Positions 10,294-18,910 of a DNA stretch of 64,000 bases are shown here, piece by piece (position 1 is the stretch's first letter; each line of letters begins with the position of its first letter). Origin of the DNA: Bacillus sp. NTK074B. GTDB taxonomy: Bacteria; Bacillota; Bacilli; Bacillales; Bacillaceae_B. The notes under the pieces are model-generated. The model did not search any database and was not told the origin of the DNA. It saw nothing but the letters and a program-made list of their open reading frames with translations. The position numbers and the translations under genes were made by a program. The stretch is taken from NCBI RefSeq assembly GCF_017303375.1, contig NZ_JAFKOH010000001.1, forward strand, positions 558,001-622,000. Direction: 5' to 3'.

Positions 10294-10629
10294 CTACTTT
10301 TTGAAGGTTATTTTAATAAAATCACTATAGTCTCTTTCAATCGTTTGGAGGCTGATAAGCATGCCGTCAAGCAGCAGCTGAATCTTGTTCCCCGTTTCTT
10401 CCGGAAGGTCATCAGGGATGACGCAGCGAAGATATCCACCATCAGCGGATTGCTCGATGGCCGGTTCCACACCCGTTAACGCCATGATGGCATTAATACT
10501 GCCGAATGAAACAGCAGAAGCACCTGCACAAACAATGTCTTGCCCATTTTCGGCAAAATCAGCATGTCCATCCATGGAGAAAGAACGAATCCTTTTCCCG
10601 GGTGAACGCTCTACGTAAACGTTAATCAT
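10294..10629 (-). CDS. prp: Ribosomal-processing cysteine protease Prp (YsxB)
   Basis: Cuts the N-terminal extension of bL27, a step known to be essential in Staphylococcus aureus. The 111-residue protein has the catalytic pair His22 (in MDGHADFAENGQD) and Cys34 (in IVCAGASAVSFG), at the same numbers as the studied enzyme. It is positioned between rplU and rpmA, its substrate gene, as is universal for the family. ATG at 10629; the gap to rplU is 11 bases. Confidence 0.96.
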   Translation of the reverse strand: MINVYVERSPGKRIRSFSMDGHADFAENGQDIVCAGASAVSFGSINAIMALTGVEPAIEQSADGGYLRCVIPDDLPEETGNKIQLLLDGMLISLQTIERDYSDFIKITFKK

Positions 10630-10640
10630 GATCTCACGCC

Positions 10641-10949
10641 TTACGCGTTGATTTCGTCAATGACAACTTTAGTGTAAGGTTGACGGTGACCTTGCTTACG
10701 ACGGTAGTTCTTTTTCGCTTTGTATTTGAATACTACAAGCTTTTTCGCGCGGCCTTGTTTTTCAACTTTCGCTGTTACAGTAGCTCCATCCACTAAAGGA
10801 CTTCCTACTTTCACATCGTCACCACCAACGAATAGAACTTTGTCAAAAGTTACCGTATCGCCTTGTTCAGCGTTTAGCTTTTCGATGTAGATTGCTTGAC
10901 CAGCTTCCACACGGATTTGCTTACCACCTGTTTCGATAATTGCGTACAT
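10641..10949 (-). CDS. rplU: 50S ribosomal protein bL21
   Basis: Large-subunit ribosomal protein binding 23S rRNA. The 102-residue protein starts [18 protein letters not shown] and ends with [19 protein letters not shown], both diagnostic. The ATG at 10949 follows GGAGG. First gene of rplU-prp-rpmA; an L21 leader RNA and a sigma-A promoter lie upstream, so ribosomal autoregulation is likely. Confidence 0.98.
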   Translation of the reverse strand: MYAIIETGGKQIRVEAGQAIYIEKLNAEQGDTVTFDKVLFVGGDDVKVGSPLVDGATVTAKVEKQGRAKKLVVFKYKAKKNYRRKQGHRQPYTKVVIDEINA

Positions 10950-10957
10950 AATCGCAC

Positions 10958-11055
10958 CTCCTTATAAACTCAGACTCGCCAATGACAGGTGTTGGATTGC
11001 TCCACACTTTTAGTACCTGTAATGAGCGGTTGTAGCACGGGTGCTACAATCAATA
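10958..11055 (-). ncRNA. L21 leader of the rplU operon
   Basis: The 5' untranslated region of rplU contains a perfect hairpin, TGTAGCAC-GG-GTGCTACA (11031-11048), then a second pairing region up to the ribosome site. Position and arrangement fit the ribosomal protein L21 leader known from Firmicutes, thought to bind L21 for feedback control. The structure was judged by eye; boundaries are approximate. Confidence 0.65.
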
Positions 11056-11063
11056 ACATTAGA

Positions 11064-11093
11064 ATCCTATCATATAAATCGACACACTGTCAA
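11064..11093 (-). promoter_or_regulatory. Sigma-A promoter of rplU-prp-rpmA
   Basis: On the minus strand TTGACA (complement of 11088-11093) and TAGGAT (complement of 11064-11069) are 18 bases apart. Transcription would begin just before the L21 leader hairpin. Confidence 0.65.
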
Positions 11094-11108
11094 TAACATT
11101 CATGAATT

Positions 11109-12551
11109 TCATATGATTTTCGTAATATGATAATAAGGATGATTGTGAGTAATCTTCTTAATGACGATTTTTTTATTCAGTGCTTTTTGTAATCGATGCA
11201 GATGGATGTCCTGTTTCCCTGAAAACACATCTGCCACTTCCCGGGTCGCTTCCACTTCAATTTGCGCAGCGTCCTTATCCGATTCCCACAACTCCCGTTC
11301 AAGCTGGAAGGCCAAGGACTCAGGGCCCATTACCCTCCCAGTACCATGGCATACCGTGCAGGGGCGGGTCAGGGAAGCAGAGAGGGGCAGACGTGTTCTC
11401 TTCCTGGTCAATTCGAGGATCCCAAGTTTAGTGAACCCGACGATGGTCGTGCGCTGTCGATCTGAGACCAGTGCTTCTGAAAGTGAGTCCATCACCTCCA
11501 TGCGATGGCTCTCCTTCTTCATATCAATGAAATCAATCAGAATCATTCCACTCAAATTACGGATCGTCAGCTGTTTTGCCATTTCCTTTGCAGCTAGTTT
11601 ATTCGTATACAGGATCGTGTCTTCTAAATTGTCTTTTCCCGTGAATTTCCCTGAATTGACATCCACTACCGTCATCGCTTCCGTCGATTCTATGACAAGA
11701 AATCCTCCGTTTTCTAGCCACGCGATTTTCTTCAATGCGGTGTCCCATGCAGAATGGACATTGTAATACTTAAAAATATTTTCTTGACCTTGATAAAGTT
11801 CGAAACCCCACTTTTCCCGGATCTCTTTCCCGCTCATTTCCTCTACTTGAAGCATGGTGTCATAATCATCAAAGACGATCTTGCCTCCCTCTCCCTTTTT
11901 CAAATGTTCATGGAGATCTTCGTAGAAGGTATCCTGCCTGGATAAGAGGGACGGACACTTTTCCCTCAGTGAAACTTTCTCCAGTCGTTCATAGTGGGAT
12001 CGCAAGTGAAACAGTTCTTCCTGTAATACCGTTTCCTTTACACCAACCGCGTTGGTACGCATCACGATGCCTTCTTCCGGAGATTTCCATGCATTTCCTA
12101 ATCGTCTTAAAACCCTCCGATTCTCATCATCGACTTTCTTTGATACGGCGACATAGTGGCCCTTTGGCATATATACCATATGTTCGCCTTTCATCTCGAT
12201 GACCGCCGTCAACCTGGCACCTTTTGTCCCCATCTCATCCTTTGTGACCTGAACGATGATTCTTTGCCCTTCATGGACACATTTACTGATAGGAATCGGG
12301 TCAGTCCCCCCTTGGTACGCTTCCACATTTTGCGGGAGATCCTTTTCATGAAGATACCCATTCCTGCCCTGTCCAAAATCGACAAACGCCGCTCCAAGCC
12401 CCTTCTGGACCTTGTCGACTTTCGCCAGATAAATATTGCCCGTTACACTTTCTTCCCCTGGCGGATATGTATATAAACCGATTATTTCATTATGTAGTCG
12501 ATGTACCCACCGTTTTTCCCTGCTTTTACTATGTACAATCATTTCTTCCAC
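11109..12551 (-). CDS. rng: Ribonuclease E/G family protein
   Basis: Endoribonuclease acting on 5'-monophosphorylated RNA, in rRNA maturation and mRNA decay. The 480-residue protein has an N-terminal S1 RNA-binding domain (GNIYLAKVDKVQKGLGAAFVDFG, about residues 36-100), the catalytic domain with metal-binding aspartates in TVVDVNSGKF and ILIDFIDM, and the Zn-link motif CTVCHGTG near residue 408. The length is that of RNase G. The GTG at 12551 was chosen because GAGGG lies 7 bases upstream; an open frame further 5' passes through the spoIVFB terminator. B. subtilis is known to lack this enzyme, so the insertion between spoIVFB and rplU is notable. Confidence 0.92.
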   Translation of the reverse strand: MEEMIVHSKSREKRWVHRLHNEIIGLYTYPPGEESVTGNIYLAKVDKVQKGLGAAFVDFGQGRNGYLHEKDLPQNVEAYQGGTDPIPISKCVHEGQRIIVQVTKDEMGTKGARLTAVIEMKGEHMVYMPKGHYVAVSKKVDDENRRVLRRLGNAWKSPEEGIVMRTNAVGVKETVLQEELFHLRSHYERLEKVSLREKCPSLLSRQDTFYEDLHEHLKKGEGGKIVFDDYDTMLQVEEMSGKEIREKWGFELYQGQENIFKYYNVHSAWDTALKKIAWLENGGFLVIESTEAMTVVDVNSGKFTGKDNLEDTILYTNKLAAKEMAKQLTIRNLSGMILIDFIDMKKESHRMEVMDSLSEALVSDRQRTTIVGFTKLGILELTRKRTRLPLSASLTRPCTVCHGTGRVMGPESLAFQLERELWESDKDAAQIEVEATREVADVFSGKQDIHLHRLQKALNKKIVIKKITHNHPYYHITKII

Positions 12552-12591
12552 ATCGGTACCCTCATTTCTATAATGGATGCCTGAACAACAG

Positions 12592-12619
12592 AAAAAAGGG
12601 TTGGATCCAACCCTTTTTT
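12592..12619. terminator. Terminator between spoIVFB and rng
   Basis: A 28-base perfect palindrome (AAAAAAGGGTTGGATCC and its complement) gives a stem flanked by A and T runs, able to stop transcription on either strand. It lies 29 bases past the spoIVFB stop and 41 bases before the rng start. No separate rng promoter is obvious, so rng may depend on readthrough. Confidence 0.85.
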
Positions 12620-12647
12620 CCAGTATGCCCATACTATATAGTGTTCG

Positions 12648-13514
12648 TCAATAAAGGTAAAGGAGATCCTTCGTTTTCGCAGAAGTCATCTTTTCAGCGA
12701 AGAAAGCGTGGAGAAGTTCATTTTCATCAAGCTTCCCCACTTCGATTCCTTTTTCAAATACAACCAGAGGATGCTTGACCCCGCGTTGAAACCGTTCCAC
12801 CACCGTAATGATGGAATCGTCACCTTCAATCGGCAGTGGCCGTAATTGAACAAATTGATGGCTTTTGCCGTAATAACGCTCCAGCAAAAACTTCATGAAC
12901 GCATACCGCCTCTGTTTCCAGTCCACCCAAAGGGAAAAGTACAGGAATGAAAGGACAATCCACAAATTCAGATGTAGGGGAGCGGTTACCAGAACAATCA
13001 AGTGGAAAAGAAGCAATAAACCAAACGAAAAGAGGAGCGTGTATTCATACGCCCTCAAATAATTAAACTTCTTGGCAAGCAGCAGGGAGACCATCTTCCC
13101 GCCATCCAAAGGCCAAATGGGAAGGAGATTAAACAATAACACCATCATATTCAATTGAAAGAATAGAGTAAATGAATCCTGGCTGATGACCCCAATCGAA
13201 AGGAGACCATATCCCAGGGCAATGAGCCAAATGTGCTGAAGGGGCCCTGCCGCCACCACCCAGAACTCTTCCTTTAATGAACGGTTTCCATGCTCATCCA
13301 TCTCCGCCACTCCGCCAAAAGGCAACAGGGCGATCTTTTTTACTCTCCAGGAAAAGGATTGCGCCATCAATCCGTGTCCCAATTCATGGACGGTGATAAT
13401 GACGAGCAGGAGGATCAGTTCAAAAAAGTGGGCCGTTAAGATGGCAATCCCGATCACAAGCCACAGCAATGGGTGCACGTAAAACTTTTTCAATAGTGAA
13501 ATGATCTTAGTCAA
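12648..13514 (-). CDS. spoIVFB: SpoIVFB, intramembrane metalloprotease for pro-sigma-K
   Basis: Site-2-type protease in the outer forespore membrane that releases mature sigma-K. The 288-residue protein (same length as in B. subtilis) has several membrane segments, the zinc motif HELGH in ITVHELGHGLMAQSF (near residue 43), and the third ligand in NLLPIWPLDGGKM (near residue 138). A C-terminal cytoplasmic CBS-like region follows (about 200-288). It starts with TTG at 13514, overlapping the end of spoIVFA by 8 bases, which implies coupling of protease and regulator. Confidence 0.95.
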   Translation of the reverse strand: MTKIISLLKKFYVHPLLWLVIGIAILTAHFFELILLLVIITVHELGHGLMAQSFSWRVKKIALLPFGGVAEMDEHGNRSLKEEFWVVAAGPLQHIWLIALGYGLLSIGVISQDSFTLFFQLNMMVLLFNLLPIWPLDGGKMVSLLLAKKFNYLRAYEYTLLFSFGLLLLFHLIVLVTAPLHLNLWIVLSFLYFSLWVDWKQRRYAFMKFLLERYYGKSHQFVQLRPLPIEGDDSIITVVERFQRGVKHPLVVFEKGIEVGKLDENELLHAFFAEKMTSAKTKDLLYLY

Positions 13515-14283
13515 ATGACATCACCTGTATCGGGTCGATGAACTCATCACCCATTTTAATGGCAAAATAAAACTCTCCCGTTGCATCATTCTGACTGCTT
13601 GAGGAAACTTTCCCTACAAGCGAGCCCTTTTCAATTTTTTCATACTGCTTCACGTCGACCGATTCCAGATTTCCATACCAGGATTCTGATCGATCTGCAT
13701 GCTGAATGACCACCGTATTTCCAAGTTCATCCTTCTTTCCTGCAAAAATGATCAAACCTCCCTTCATGGCCGTCACATCTTCACCGAGGACGGTTTGAAG
13801 CATGATGCCCTGCCCATTTGTCTTAAAATTCTCTACGACTTTCCCTGACGCAGGACGGGCGTACTCAGCGCTTTTCGTAGAGGCAGACTCCTTGTCCGTG
13901 TTACTCACAGGCAATAAAGCAAGGGGTTTGCCGAACTGATCTTCATACCAGGTGGAAATGGCGGCGAATTGGAATTCTGTATCCATCGTTTTCGTGACGT
14001 AAGACTTCGCTTCATAGAAGACCGGTGAAGGGCTTTTAAACATGATGGCTGTGATAAGGACCATGATCCCCGCCCCAAGAATTTTCAGCATAAAAGTTTC
14101 TTTCTTAAAAAGGGGGTGCATGCCTTCCGGAGATGGTCCTCCTTCAAAGCTTGTCTGACGCTCCATACCATAACGTTCTTCATCCGTAGGAAGAAAATAA
14201 GATGAATGTTCAGAAGAACCTGCATTCCCCATTTTTTTCCGTTTGGCTATTTGTTTACGTATTTCATCCGCTCGATTCCCCAT
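13507..14283 (-). CDS. spoIVFA: SpoIVFA, regulator of SpoIVFB
   Basis: Holds SpoIVFB inactive with BofA until the forespore signal cleaves it. The 258-residue protein has a charged N-terminus (NRADEIRKQIAKRKKMG), one membrane segment (about residues 72-90, MLKILGAGIMVLITAIMF) and an outer domain of the LytM/M23 fold (GKVVENFKTNGQGIMLQT, VIQHADRSESWYGNL) lacking the zinc histidines of true peptidases. ATG 14283 gives better spacing to AAGGA than an ATG three codons upstream. A sigma-E-like promoter lies 140-170 bases upstream. Confidence 0.93.
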   Translation of the reverse strand: MGNRADEIRKQIAKRKKMGNAGSSEHSSYFLPTDEERYGMERQTSFEGGPSPEGMHPLFKKETFMLKILGAGIMVLITAIMFKSPSPVFYEAKSYVTKTMDTEFQFAAISTWYEDQFGKPLALLPVSNTDKESASTKSAEYARPASGKVVENFKTNGQGIMLQTVLGEDVTAMKGGLIIFAGKKDELGNTVVIQHADRSESWYGNLESVDVKQYEKIEKGSLVGKVSSSSQNDATGEFYFAIKMGDEFIDPIQVMSFD

Positions 14284-14423
14284 GTACACCATTCCTTTTT
14301 ATAAGGTATTATTTTATAACCATTGATCTCTTCACTCTGATCAAGAGCGGCTGGGTCTATTCCTGATGATGGGCTTAGGGGTGCAAAGATCCACACCATG
14401 ATTCAATTCACATGTTTTGCTAC

Positions 14424-14452
14424 AATGTATGACTTGTCTCAGGATAATATAC
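14424..14452 (-). promoter_or_regulatory. Sigma-E promoter of spoIVFA-spoIVFB
   Basis: On the minus strand GTATATT (complement of 14446-14452) and CATACATT (complement of 14424-14431) are 14 bases apart, a near-perfect fit to the sigma-E consensus. spoIVF is a known mother-cell sigma-E operon. The remaining leader to the start codon shows no other clear signal. Confidence 0.7.
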
Positions 14453-14460
14453 ATGGGGAA

Positions 14461-14508
14461 AATAAAAAAAGCCCCGGTAAAACGCAGCATGCGTCCTACC
14501 GGAACCGG
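14461..14508 (-). terminator. Terminator of the mre-min operon
   Basis: CCCCGGT pairs with ACCGGG across a 24-base interior that may itself pair, followed on the minus strand by GGCTTTTTTTATTTT. It lies just past the minD stop. Confidence 0.75.
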
Positions 14509-14516
14509 GATAAGCT

Positions 14517-15320
14517 CTAGGCTTTTACACCGAATAATTTTTTGATTTTCATAAAGACACCGGTTCTTTCATCTTCCAGGGATTGAAGAGGAACGGATTC
14601 ACCGAGGATCCGTCTCGCAATGTTCCGGTAAGAAATGGAGGCTTTACTGGTTGGATCAAGGGCGATCGGTTCACCTTTATTGGAAGATCTGATAACATTT
14701 TCGTCATCAGCGACAATCCCAAGAAGATCGATGGAGAGATGAGTCGTAATCTCGTCCACATCAAGCATTTCACCATTTTTCATCATATGGTTTCGGATAC
14801 GGTTGATCACAAGCTTCGGCGGCTCGATATTCTCCTTTTCGAGTAAACCGATGATGCGGTCCGCATCGCGTACAGCCGATATTTCCGGGGTAGTGACGAC
14901 AATTGCACGATCTGCGCCAGCCACGGCGTTCTTATATCCCTGTTCAATGCCTGCAGGGCAATCAATAATGATATAATCATAGTCTTGCTTTAAATCCAAT
15001 ACCAGTTTTTTCATCTGTTCAGGATTCACGGCAGACTTATCGCTCGTCTGTGCAGCCGGCAGCAGAAAGAGTTTGTCCTCGAAACGCTTGTCTTTCACCA
15101 GGGCTTGATGGATTTTACATCTGCCCTCCACCACGTCCACCAGGTCATAAATGATCCGATTTTCAAGTCCCATCACCACGTCCAGGTTTCTGAGGCCGAT
15201 ATCCGTATCAATCAAACAAACCTTTTTGCCTTGTAGAGCTAATGCTGTACCAACATTGGCAGAAGTAGTCGTCTTTCCTACTCCACCTTTACCTGAAGTA
15301 ACAACTATGGCTTCACCCAC
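14517..15320 (-). CDS. minD: Septum site-determining ATPase MinD
   Basis: Membrane-binding ATPase that localises MinC to block division at the poles. The 267-residue protein has the deviant Walker A SGKGGVGKTTTSANVGTAL (residues 9-27), DTDIGLRNLDVVMG, IIDCPAGIE (Walker B) and a C-terminal amphipathic membrane helix (TGVFMKIKKLFGVKA). It starts with GTG at 15320, preceded by AGGAGG at 8 bases. One base separates it from the end of minC. Confidence 0.97.
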   Translation of the reverse strand: MGEAIVVTSGKGGVGKTTTSANVGTALALQGKKVCLIDTDIGLRNLDVVMGLENRIIYDLVDVVEGRCKIHQALVKDKRFEDKLFLLPAAQTSDKSAVNPEQMKKLVLDLKQDYDYIIIDCPAGIEQGYKNAVAGADRAIVVTTPEISAVRDADRIIGLLEKENIEPPKLVINRIRNHMMKNGEMLDVDEITTHLSIDLLGIVADDENVIRSSNKGEPIALDPTSKASISYRNIARRILGESVPLQSLEDERTGVFMKIKKLFGVKA

Positions 15321-15321
15321 A

Positions 15322-16002
15322 TTAGCTTCCTCCTTTAAAACTCGTAATATTTGGTCTAAGATGCTTCAAAACTTGTAATCGATCGACAACGATCTGCCCG
15401 CTATCATCCACGTACGCACATTCCATTTCGCGGTCATCCTCTTCCTCCACCCGGTCAGGTGAACGGTTCAAGGAATCCGCGATCCGGAGCTGGGATGGAA
15501 CCATCTTCGATGCCACGATGACCGCCTGTTGATTTCCATTGCAGCCGGCATGGGCAATCCCTTTCAATGAACCTAATATGTAAATATTCCCTCCTGCAAG
15601 GACTCTCCCCCCGGGATTGACATCTCCTACAATGAGGATGTCGCCTGCCACTTCCACGACCTGTCCCGAACGGATGACCCCTGTAAGGGTTTCGATATTT
15701 CGTTCATCTATAAGTTTTTCTGCGTCAGTCTTCGTTATGACATTGCTCCATACTTCATTTACTACTAAATTGCGTTTTTGTCTTACGATTTCCTTTAACT
15801 CTTCCACTTGATCTTCCGCTAAGTAACGATTGCCGGTTTGAATATTAACCGTCAAGAGGGGGGTTCCTTCTGTTTCCCGGTAATGGGCAGACAGTTTATC
15901 GTCCAATTCCTTCTTTAACTCGTGAAATGAGCATTGATCGTTGAGATGAAGAGTCAGGCCTTCTTTTGTTCCTTTTATCATCACATTGGGCTTCTTATTC
16001 AT
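15322..16002 (-). CDS. minC: Septum site-determining protein MinC
   Basis: Inhibitor of FtsZ assembly. The 226-residue protein has an N-terminal FtsZ-interacting domain (1-100) and a C-terminal beta-helical domain that binds MinD and septa (GVIRSGQVVEVAGDILIVGDVNPGG, AGGNIYILGSLKGIAHAG). ATG at 16002 with GAGGTG upstream. Part of mreB-C-D-minC-D; the 83-base gap to mreD has no terminator. Confidence 0.96.
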   Translation of the reverse strand: MNKKPNVMIKGTKEGLTLHLNDQCSFHELKKELDDKLSAHYRETEGTPLLTVNIQTGNRYLAEDQVEELKEIVRQKRNLVVNEVWSNVITKTDAEKLIDERNIETLTGVIRSGQVVEVAGDILIVGDVNPGGRVLAGGNIYILGSLKGIAHAGCNGNQQAVIVASKMVPSQLRIADSLNRSPDRVEEEDDREMECAYVDDSGQIVVDRLQVLKHLRPNITSFKGGS

Positions 16003-16085
16003 GTCGCAATTTTCACCTCAGTCGTCTTTAAATTCGACATAAGCAGTGTCATTTCCTCTTTTTATGAAAAAATTACTAATGGAAT

Positions 16086-16607
16086 CTATTCATCCAACCA
16101 CTCTTTCCGTTTCTTCAGAAGATAGTTTCTGAACGGGAAGGCAAGAATGATATAAAATAGGACATTCAATATCAATGTAGGCCATAAACGCCAATCTACA
16201 AATTGCATGAACGTCAGATCTGTCCTGTTGATAATCCGATTGATCTGATAGACCAAAAATTCTAAAACAGAGATATTCACTACGGAAATGATCCCTAATA
16301 CAAAGAGGTTATTATGTAACACTTTCATCATCTGATGGGATAAAAAGATGACGAAAGGAAATAACACCAGATAAATCCCATTGATTTCAGTGTAATAAAT
16401 ATCAAATAGGAAGCCAAAGATAAGCCCATAAAGGAGCGCAGTCCTGTACTGATAAAACGCACAAATAAAGAACAGCACGATAATCAGGAAATGGGGGACG
16501 ATCATTTTCTGATCAAACCACTCTTCACTGGGAAAAAGATGAACAAATAAACTCTCACTATAGAAGAAAAGCAGGGTCATTAAAGGAAGGAGGAGCCTGC
16601 TGATCAT
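16086..16607 (-). CDS. mreD: Rod shape-determining protein MreD
   Basis: Small integral membrane partner of MreB and MreC in the elongation machinery. The 173-residue protein has about five hydrophobic segments starting MISRLLLPLMTLLFFYSESL and shows the family pattern FGFLFDIYYTEINGIYLVLFP. The ATG overlaps the mreC stop (ATGA), indicating coupling. Confidence 0.93.
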   Translation of the reverse strand: MISRLLLPLMTLLFFYSESLFVHLFPSEEWFDQKMIVPHFLIIVLFFICAFYQYRTALLYGLIFGFLFDIYYTEINGIYLVLFPFVIFLSHQMMKVLHNNLFVLGIISVVNISVLEFLVYQINRIINRTDLTFMQFVDWRLWPTLILNVLFYIILAFPFRNYLLKKRKEWLDE

Positions 16608-17482
16608 TGCTCTTCCTCCTCAACCGCATCATCTTCTGTCACACCCTGGATTTTACGATCGATGACCATGACGTGCTCTAAATGGTAGAAATCAGCAGCG
16701 GGCTTCACGTAAGCCGTTTGCGTCAATCCATATTGATCCGGTTTGATTTCCTTCACCTCACCGATGACCAATCCTTTAGGGAACACGCCCCCGAGGCCGG
16801 AGGTCATGACTTTGGAGCCTTTTTCAACCTTCATATCATTGGAAATCCGCTTTACCAGGATTTCCTCCTTCTTGCTGTCGTATCCTTCAATCCACCCGTT
16901 TATATCCTGCTCTTTGCTTTGAATCACTGAAGAAATCCGATTTTTTGTGTTGTTGGTCGAGATTAATTCAACCGTAGATGAAAATTCATTAACACTTTTA
17001 ATCTTTCCGATCAGACCAGCAGAAGAAATCACGGCCATATCAGATTGAATCCCGTTGACTTCCCCTTTATCAATGGTAATGAGCTCCTGCCATTGATCAG
17101 GGTTCCTTGCAATGACTGTAGCCTGAATCGTATTATAAGCGCGAAGGTTTTCCTTCTTATCCAGCACTGCACGTAATTCATCGTTATCCTGTTTAAGGTC
17201 CTTCACCTTTGTTTCAAGTTTAATTAACTCATCTAAACGCGTTTTCAATTTTTCATTTTCTGTGTATGTATTTTGAAGATCTTGAACATTATCAACAACT
17301 CCGGCTACATAATTGACAGGTTTTGAAACCAACGACTGTCCGAATCCTACCATATCTTTCACAAACTGCTCTGGCCAGCTGATACTATCCCGGTCACGCA
17401 AAGAAAATCCGATTAATCCCACTAGGACAATGACACTGACGAGCAGAATGATCAAACGTTTATTCAGGAAGAATTGTGGCAT
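16604..17482 (-). CDS. mreC: Rod shape-determining protein MreC
   Basis: Scaffold linking MreB to cell-wall synthases outside the membrane. The 292-residue protein has one N-terminal membrane segment (about 8-26), a coiled coil (about 65-110, LQNTYTENEKLKTRLDELIKLETKV) and two beta-barrel domains (VIARNPDQWQELITIDKGEVNGI, GLIGKIKSV, SGLGGVFPKGLVIGEV). ATG 17482 has GAGGTG 6 bases upstream, better than a GTG three codons earlier. It is separated from mreB by a hairpin-rich spacer. Confidence 0.95.
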   Translation of the reverse strand: MPQFFLNKRLIILLVSVIVLVGLIGFSLRDRDSISWPEQFVKDMVGFGQSLVSKPVNYVAGVVDNVQDLQNTYTENEKLKTRLDELIKLETKVKDLKQDNDELRAVLDKKENLRAYNTIQATVIARNPDQWQELITIDKGEVNGIQSDMAVISSAGLIGKIKSVNEFSSTVELISTNNTKNRISSVIQSKEQDINGWIEGYDSKKEEILVKRISNDMKVEKGSKVMTSGLGGVFPKGLVIGEVKEIKPDQYGLTQTAYVKPAADFYHLEHVMVIDRKIQGVTEDDAVEEEEQ

Positions 17483-17575
17483 GATGTACACCTCAACCTT
17501 TTCTCATTCTAGTAAATACTATATCAAAATTCGTTTATTTTTGATATCATTCGTCAAAATATTCATGGTTCTTCG

Positions 17576-17632
17576 AAAAAAGATGGGGCCGGCCTTAAGG
17601 CTGCACCTGCAACCTTAAGGAGACGTCCCCCC
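17576..17632 (-). terminator. Probable terminator or attenuator between mreB and mreC
   Basis: Two copies of CCTTAAGG flank a 12-base loop and are enclosed by GGGG/CCCC, with ATCTTTTTT following on the minus strand. It would reduce expression of mreC-mreD-min relative to mreB unless a second promoter exists in 17483-17575. A further A/T hairpin lies at 17521-17547. Confidence 0.6.
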
Positions 17633-17645
17633 TTGCTATCAATCA

Positions 17646-18653
17646 TTATTTTCCTCGAGTTTTGAATAAATGGATGTGGTCAAGGGCTTTCCCTGTCCCG
17701 ATGGCTACACAATCCAGTGGTTCTTCGGCAATAAGCACCGGCATCTTCGTTTCATCACTGATCACCTTGTCCAGGTTGCGAAGAAGCGCTCCGCCCCCTG
17801 TCAGTACGATCCCTCTATCCATGATGTCCGCTGCAAGTTCCGGCGGGGTCTTCTCAAGCGTGCTCTTCACAGCATCCACAATGGTGTAGACGGTGTCATG
17901 AAGGGCAGAGGCAATTTCCACAGCCGTTACTTCAATGGTTTTCGGCAACCCTGTCAGAAGGTCACGACCACGGATCTCCATCGCTTCAATACCTTCAGAA
18001 TCCCCGGCAGACCCGACTTCCATCTTAATGGTTTCCGCCGTACGGTCCCCGATCATCAGGTTATACGTCTTGCGGATATAGTTGATGATGGCGTCATCCA
18101 TCTCATCCCCGGCAACCCGGATCGACTGACTTGTCACGATTCCGCCTAAAGAGATGATTGCTACTTCCGTCGTTCCGCCACCAATGTCCACAACCATGCT
18201 TCCCGTCGGTTCCCAAACTGGAAGGTTTGCTCCGATCGCCGCTGCGAAAGGCTCCTCGATCGTATAGGCATCTCGCGCCCCGGCTTGTCTTGTGGCATCG
18301 ATGACAGCCCTTTCTTCCACGCCTGTAATGCCTGAAGGTACACAGATCATGACATATGGCTTTCGGGAAAACGCTCCTTTATTCCTGGTCGCCTGCTTTA
18401 TGTAGTACTTCATCATCGTGGCAGTCGTTTCGTAATCTGCAATGACTCCATCTTTCATCGGGCGAAGCGCCACTACATTCCCCGGCGTACGGCCGATCAT
18501 ATTTTTCGCATCATTTCCCACGGCAACAATCTGCTTATTATCTGTCTGAAGTGCAACAACAGAAGGTTCGCGAACAACAATCCCCTTGCCTTTCACGTAT
18601 ACCAATGTGTTAGCAGTTCCTAAATCAATCCCTAAATCTTTCGTTCCAAACAT
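17646..18653 (-). CDS. mreB: Rod shape-determining protein MreB
   Basis: Actin-like filament protein directing lateral wall synthesis. The 335-residue protein has phosphate-1 [15 protein letters not shown] (residues 9-23), phosphate-2 [18 protein letters not shown] and the adenosine motif [16 protein letters not shown] at 18653 follows AGGGAGAT. First gene of mreBCD-minCD. The closely related mbl-type proteins differ in context, so MreB is the better call. Confidence 0.96.
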   Translation of the reverse strand: MFGTKDLGIDLGTANTLVYVKGKGIVVREPSVVALQTDNKQIVAVGNDAKNMIGRTPGNVVALRPMKDGVIADYETTATMMKYYIKQATRNKGAFSRKPYVMICVPSGITGVEERAVIDATRQAGARDAYTIEEPFAAAIGANLPVWEPTGSMVVDIGGGTTEVAIISLGGIVTSQSIRVAGDEMDDAIINYIRKTYNLMIGDRTAETIKMEVGSAGDSEGIEAMEIRGRDLLTGLPKTIEVTAVEIASALHDTVYTIVDAVKSTLEKTPPELAADIMDRGIVLTGGGALLRNLDKVISDETKMPVLIAEEPLDCVAIGTGKALDHIHLFKTRGK

Positions 18654-18786
18654 GGATGGTATCTCCCTTTCTAATACAAATTGGCTGGTTTTTACATCGT
18701 TTTATGTGTTTTCATAGGAGAGTTGTCCAATCACTCTCTCTATCTTCGTAATTTTCGTCACAATAATTGTTCGTTCACGCATAACG

Positions 18787-18815
18787 AAAAGACTCATTCC
18801 CTTGTAGAATGACTC
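18787..18815 (-). terminator. Terminator between radC and mreB
   Basis: GACTCATTC (18791-18799) pairs with GAATGACTC (18807-18815) with one mismatch, and the minus strand continues TTTTCG. It would separate spoIIB-maf-radC from mreB. The rest of 18654-18910 shows no clear feature; it must hold the mreB promoter. Confidence 0.55.
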
Positions 18816-18910
18816 TCTTATTTCAGTAAGCTCACGTTATATTGAATCACCATATTGTTTGTAAAAATCATAAGCTTTATTATATCGTAACCAGGAAAAA
18901 AATCATAGTG

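Noticed and set aside
11161-11766. 201-codon plus-strand frame opposite rng
   Set aside because: Serine-rich shadow of a well-conserved gene; no ribosome site or domain.
12552-12632. Upstream extension of the RNase G frame
   Set aside because: It would translate through the perfect terminator palindrome at 12592-12619; a GTG with GAGGG is present downstream.
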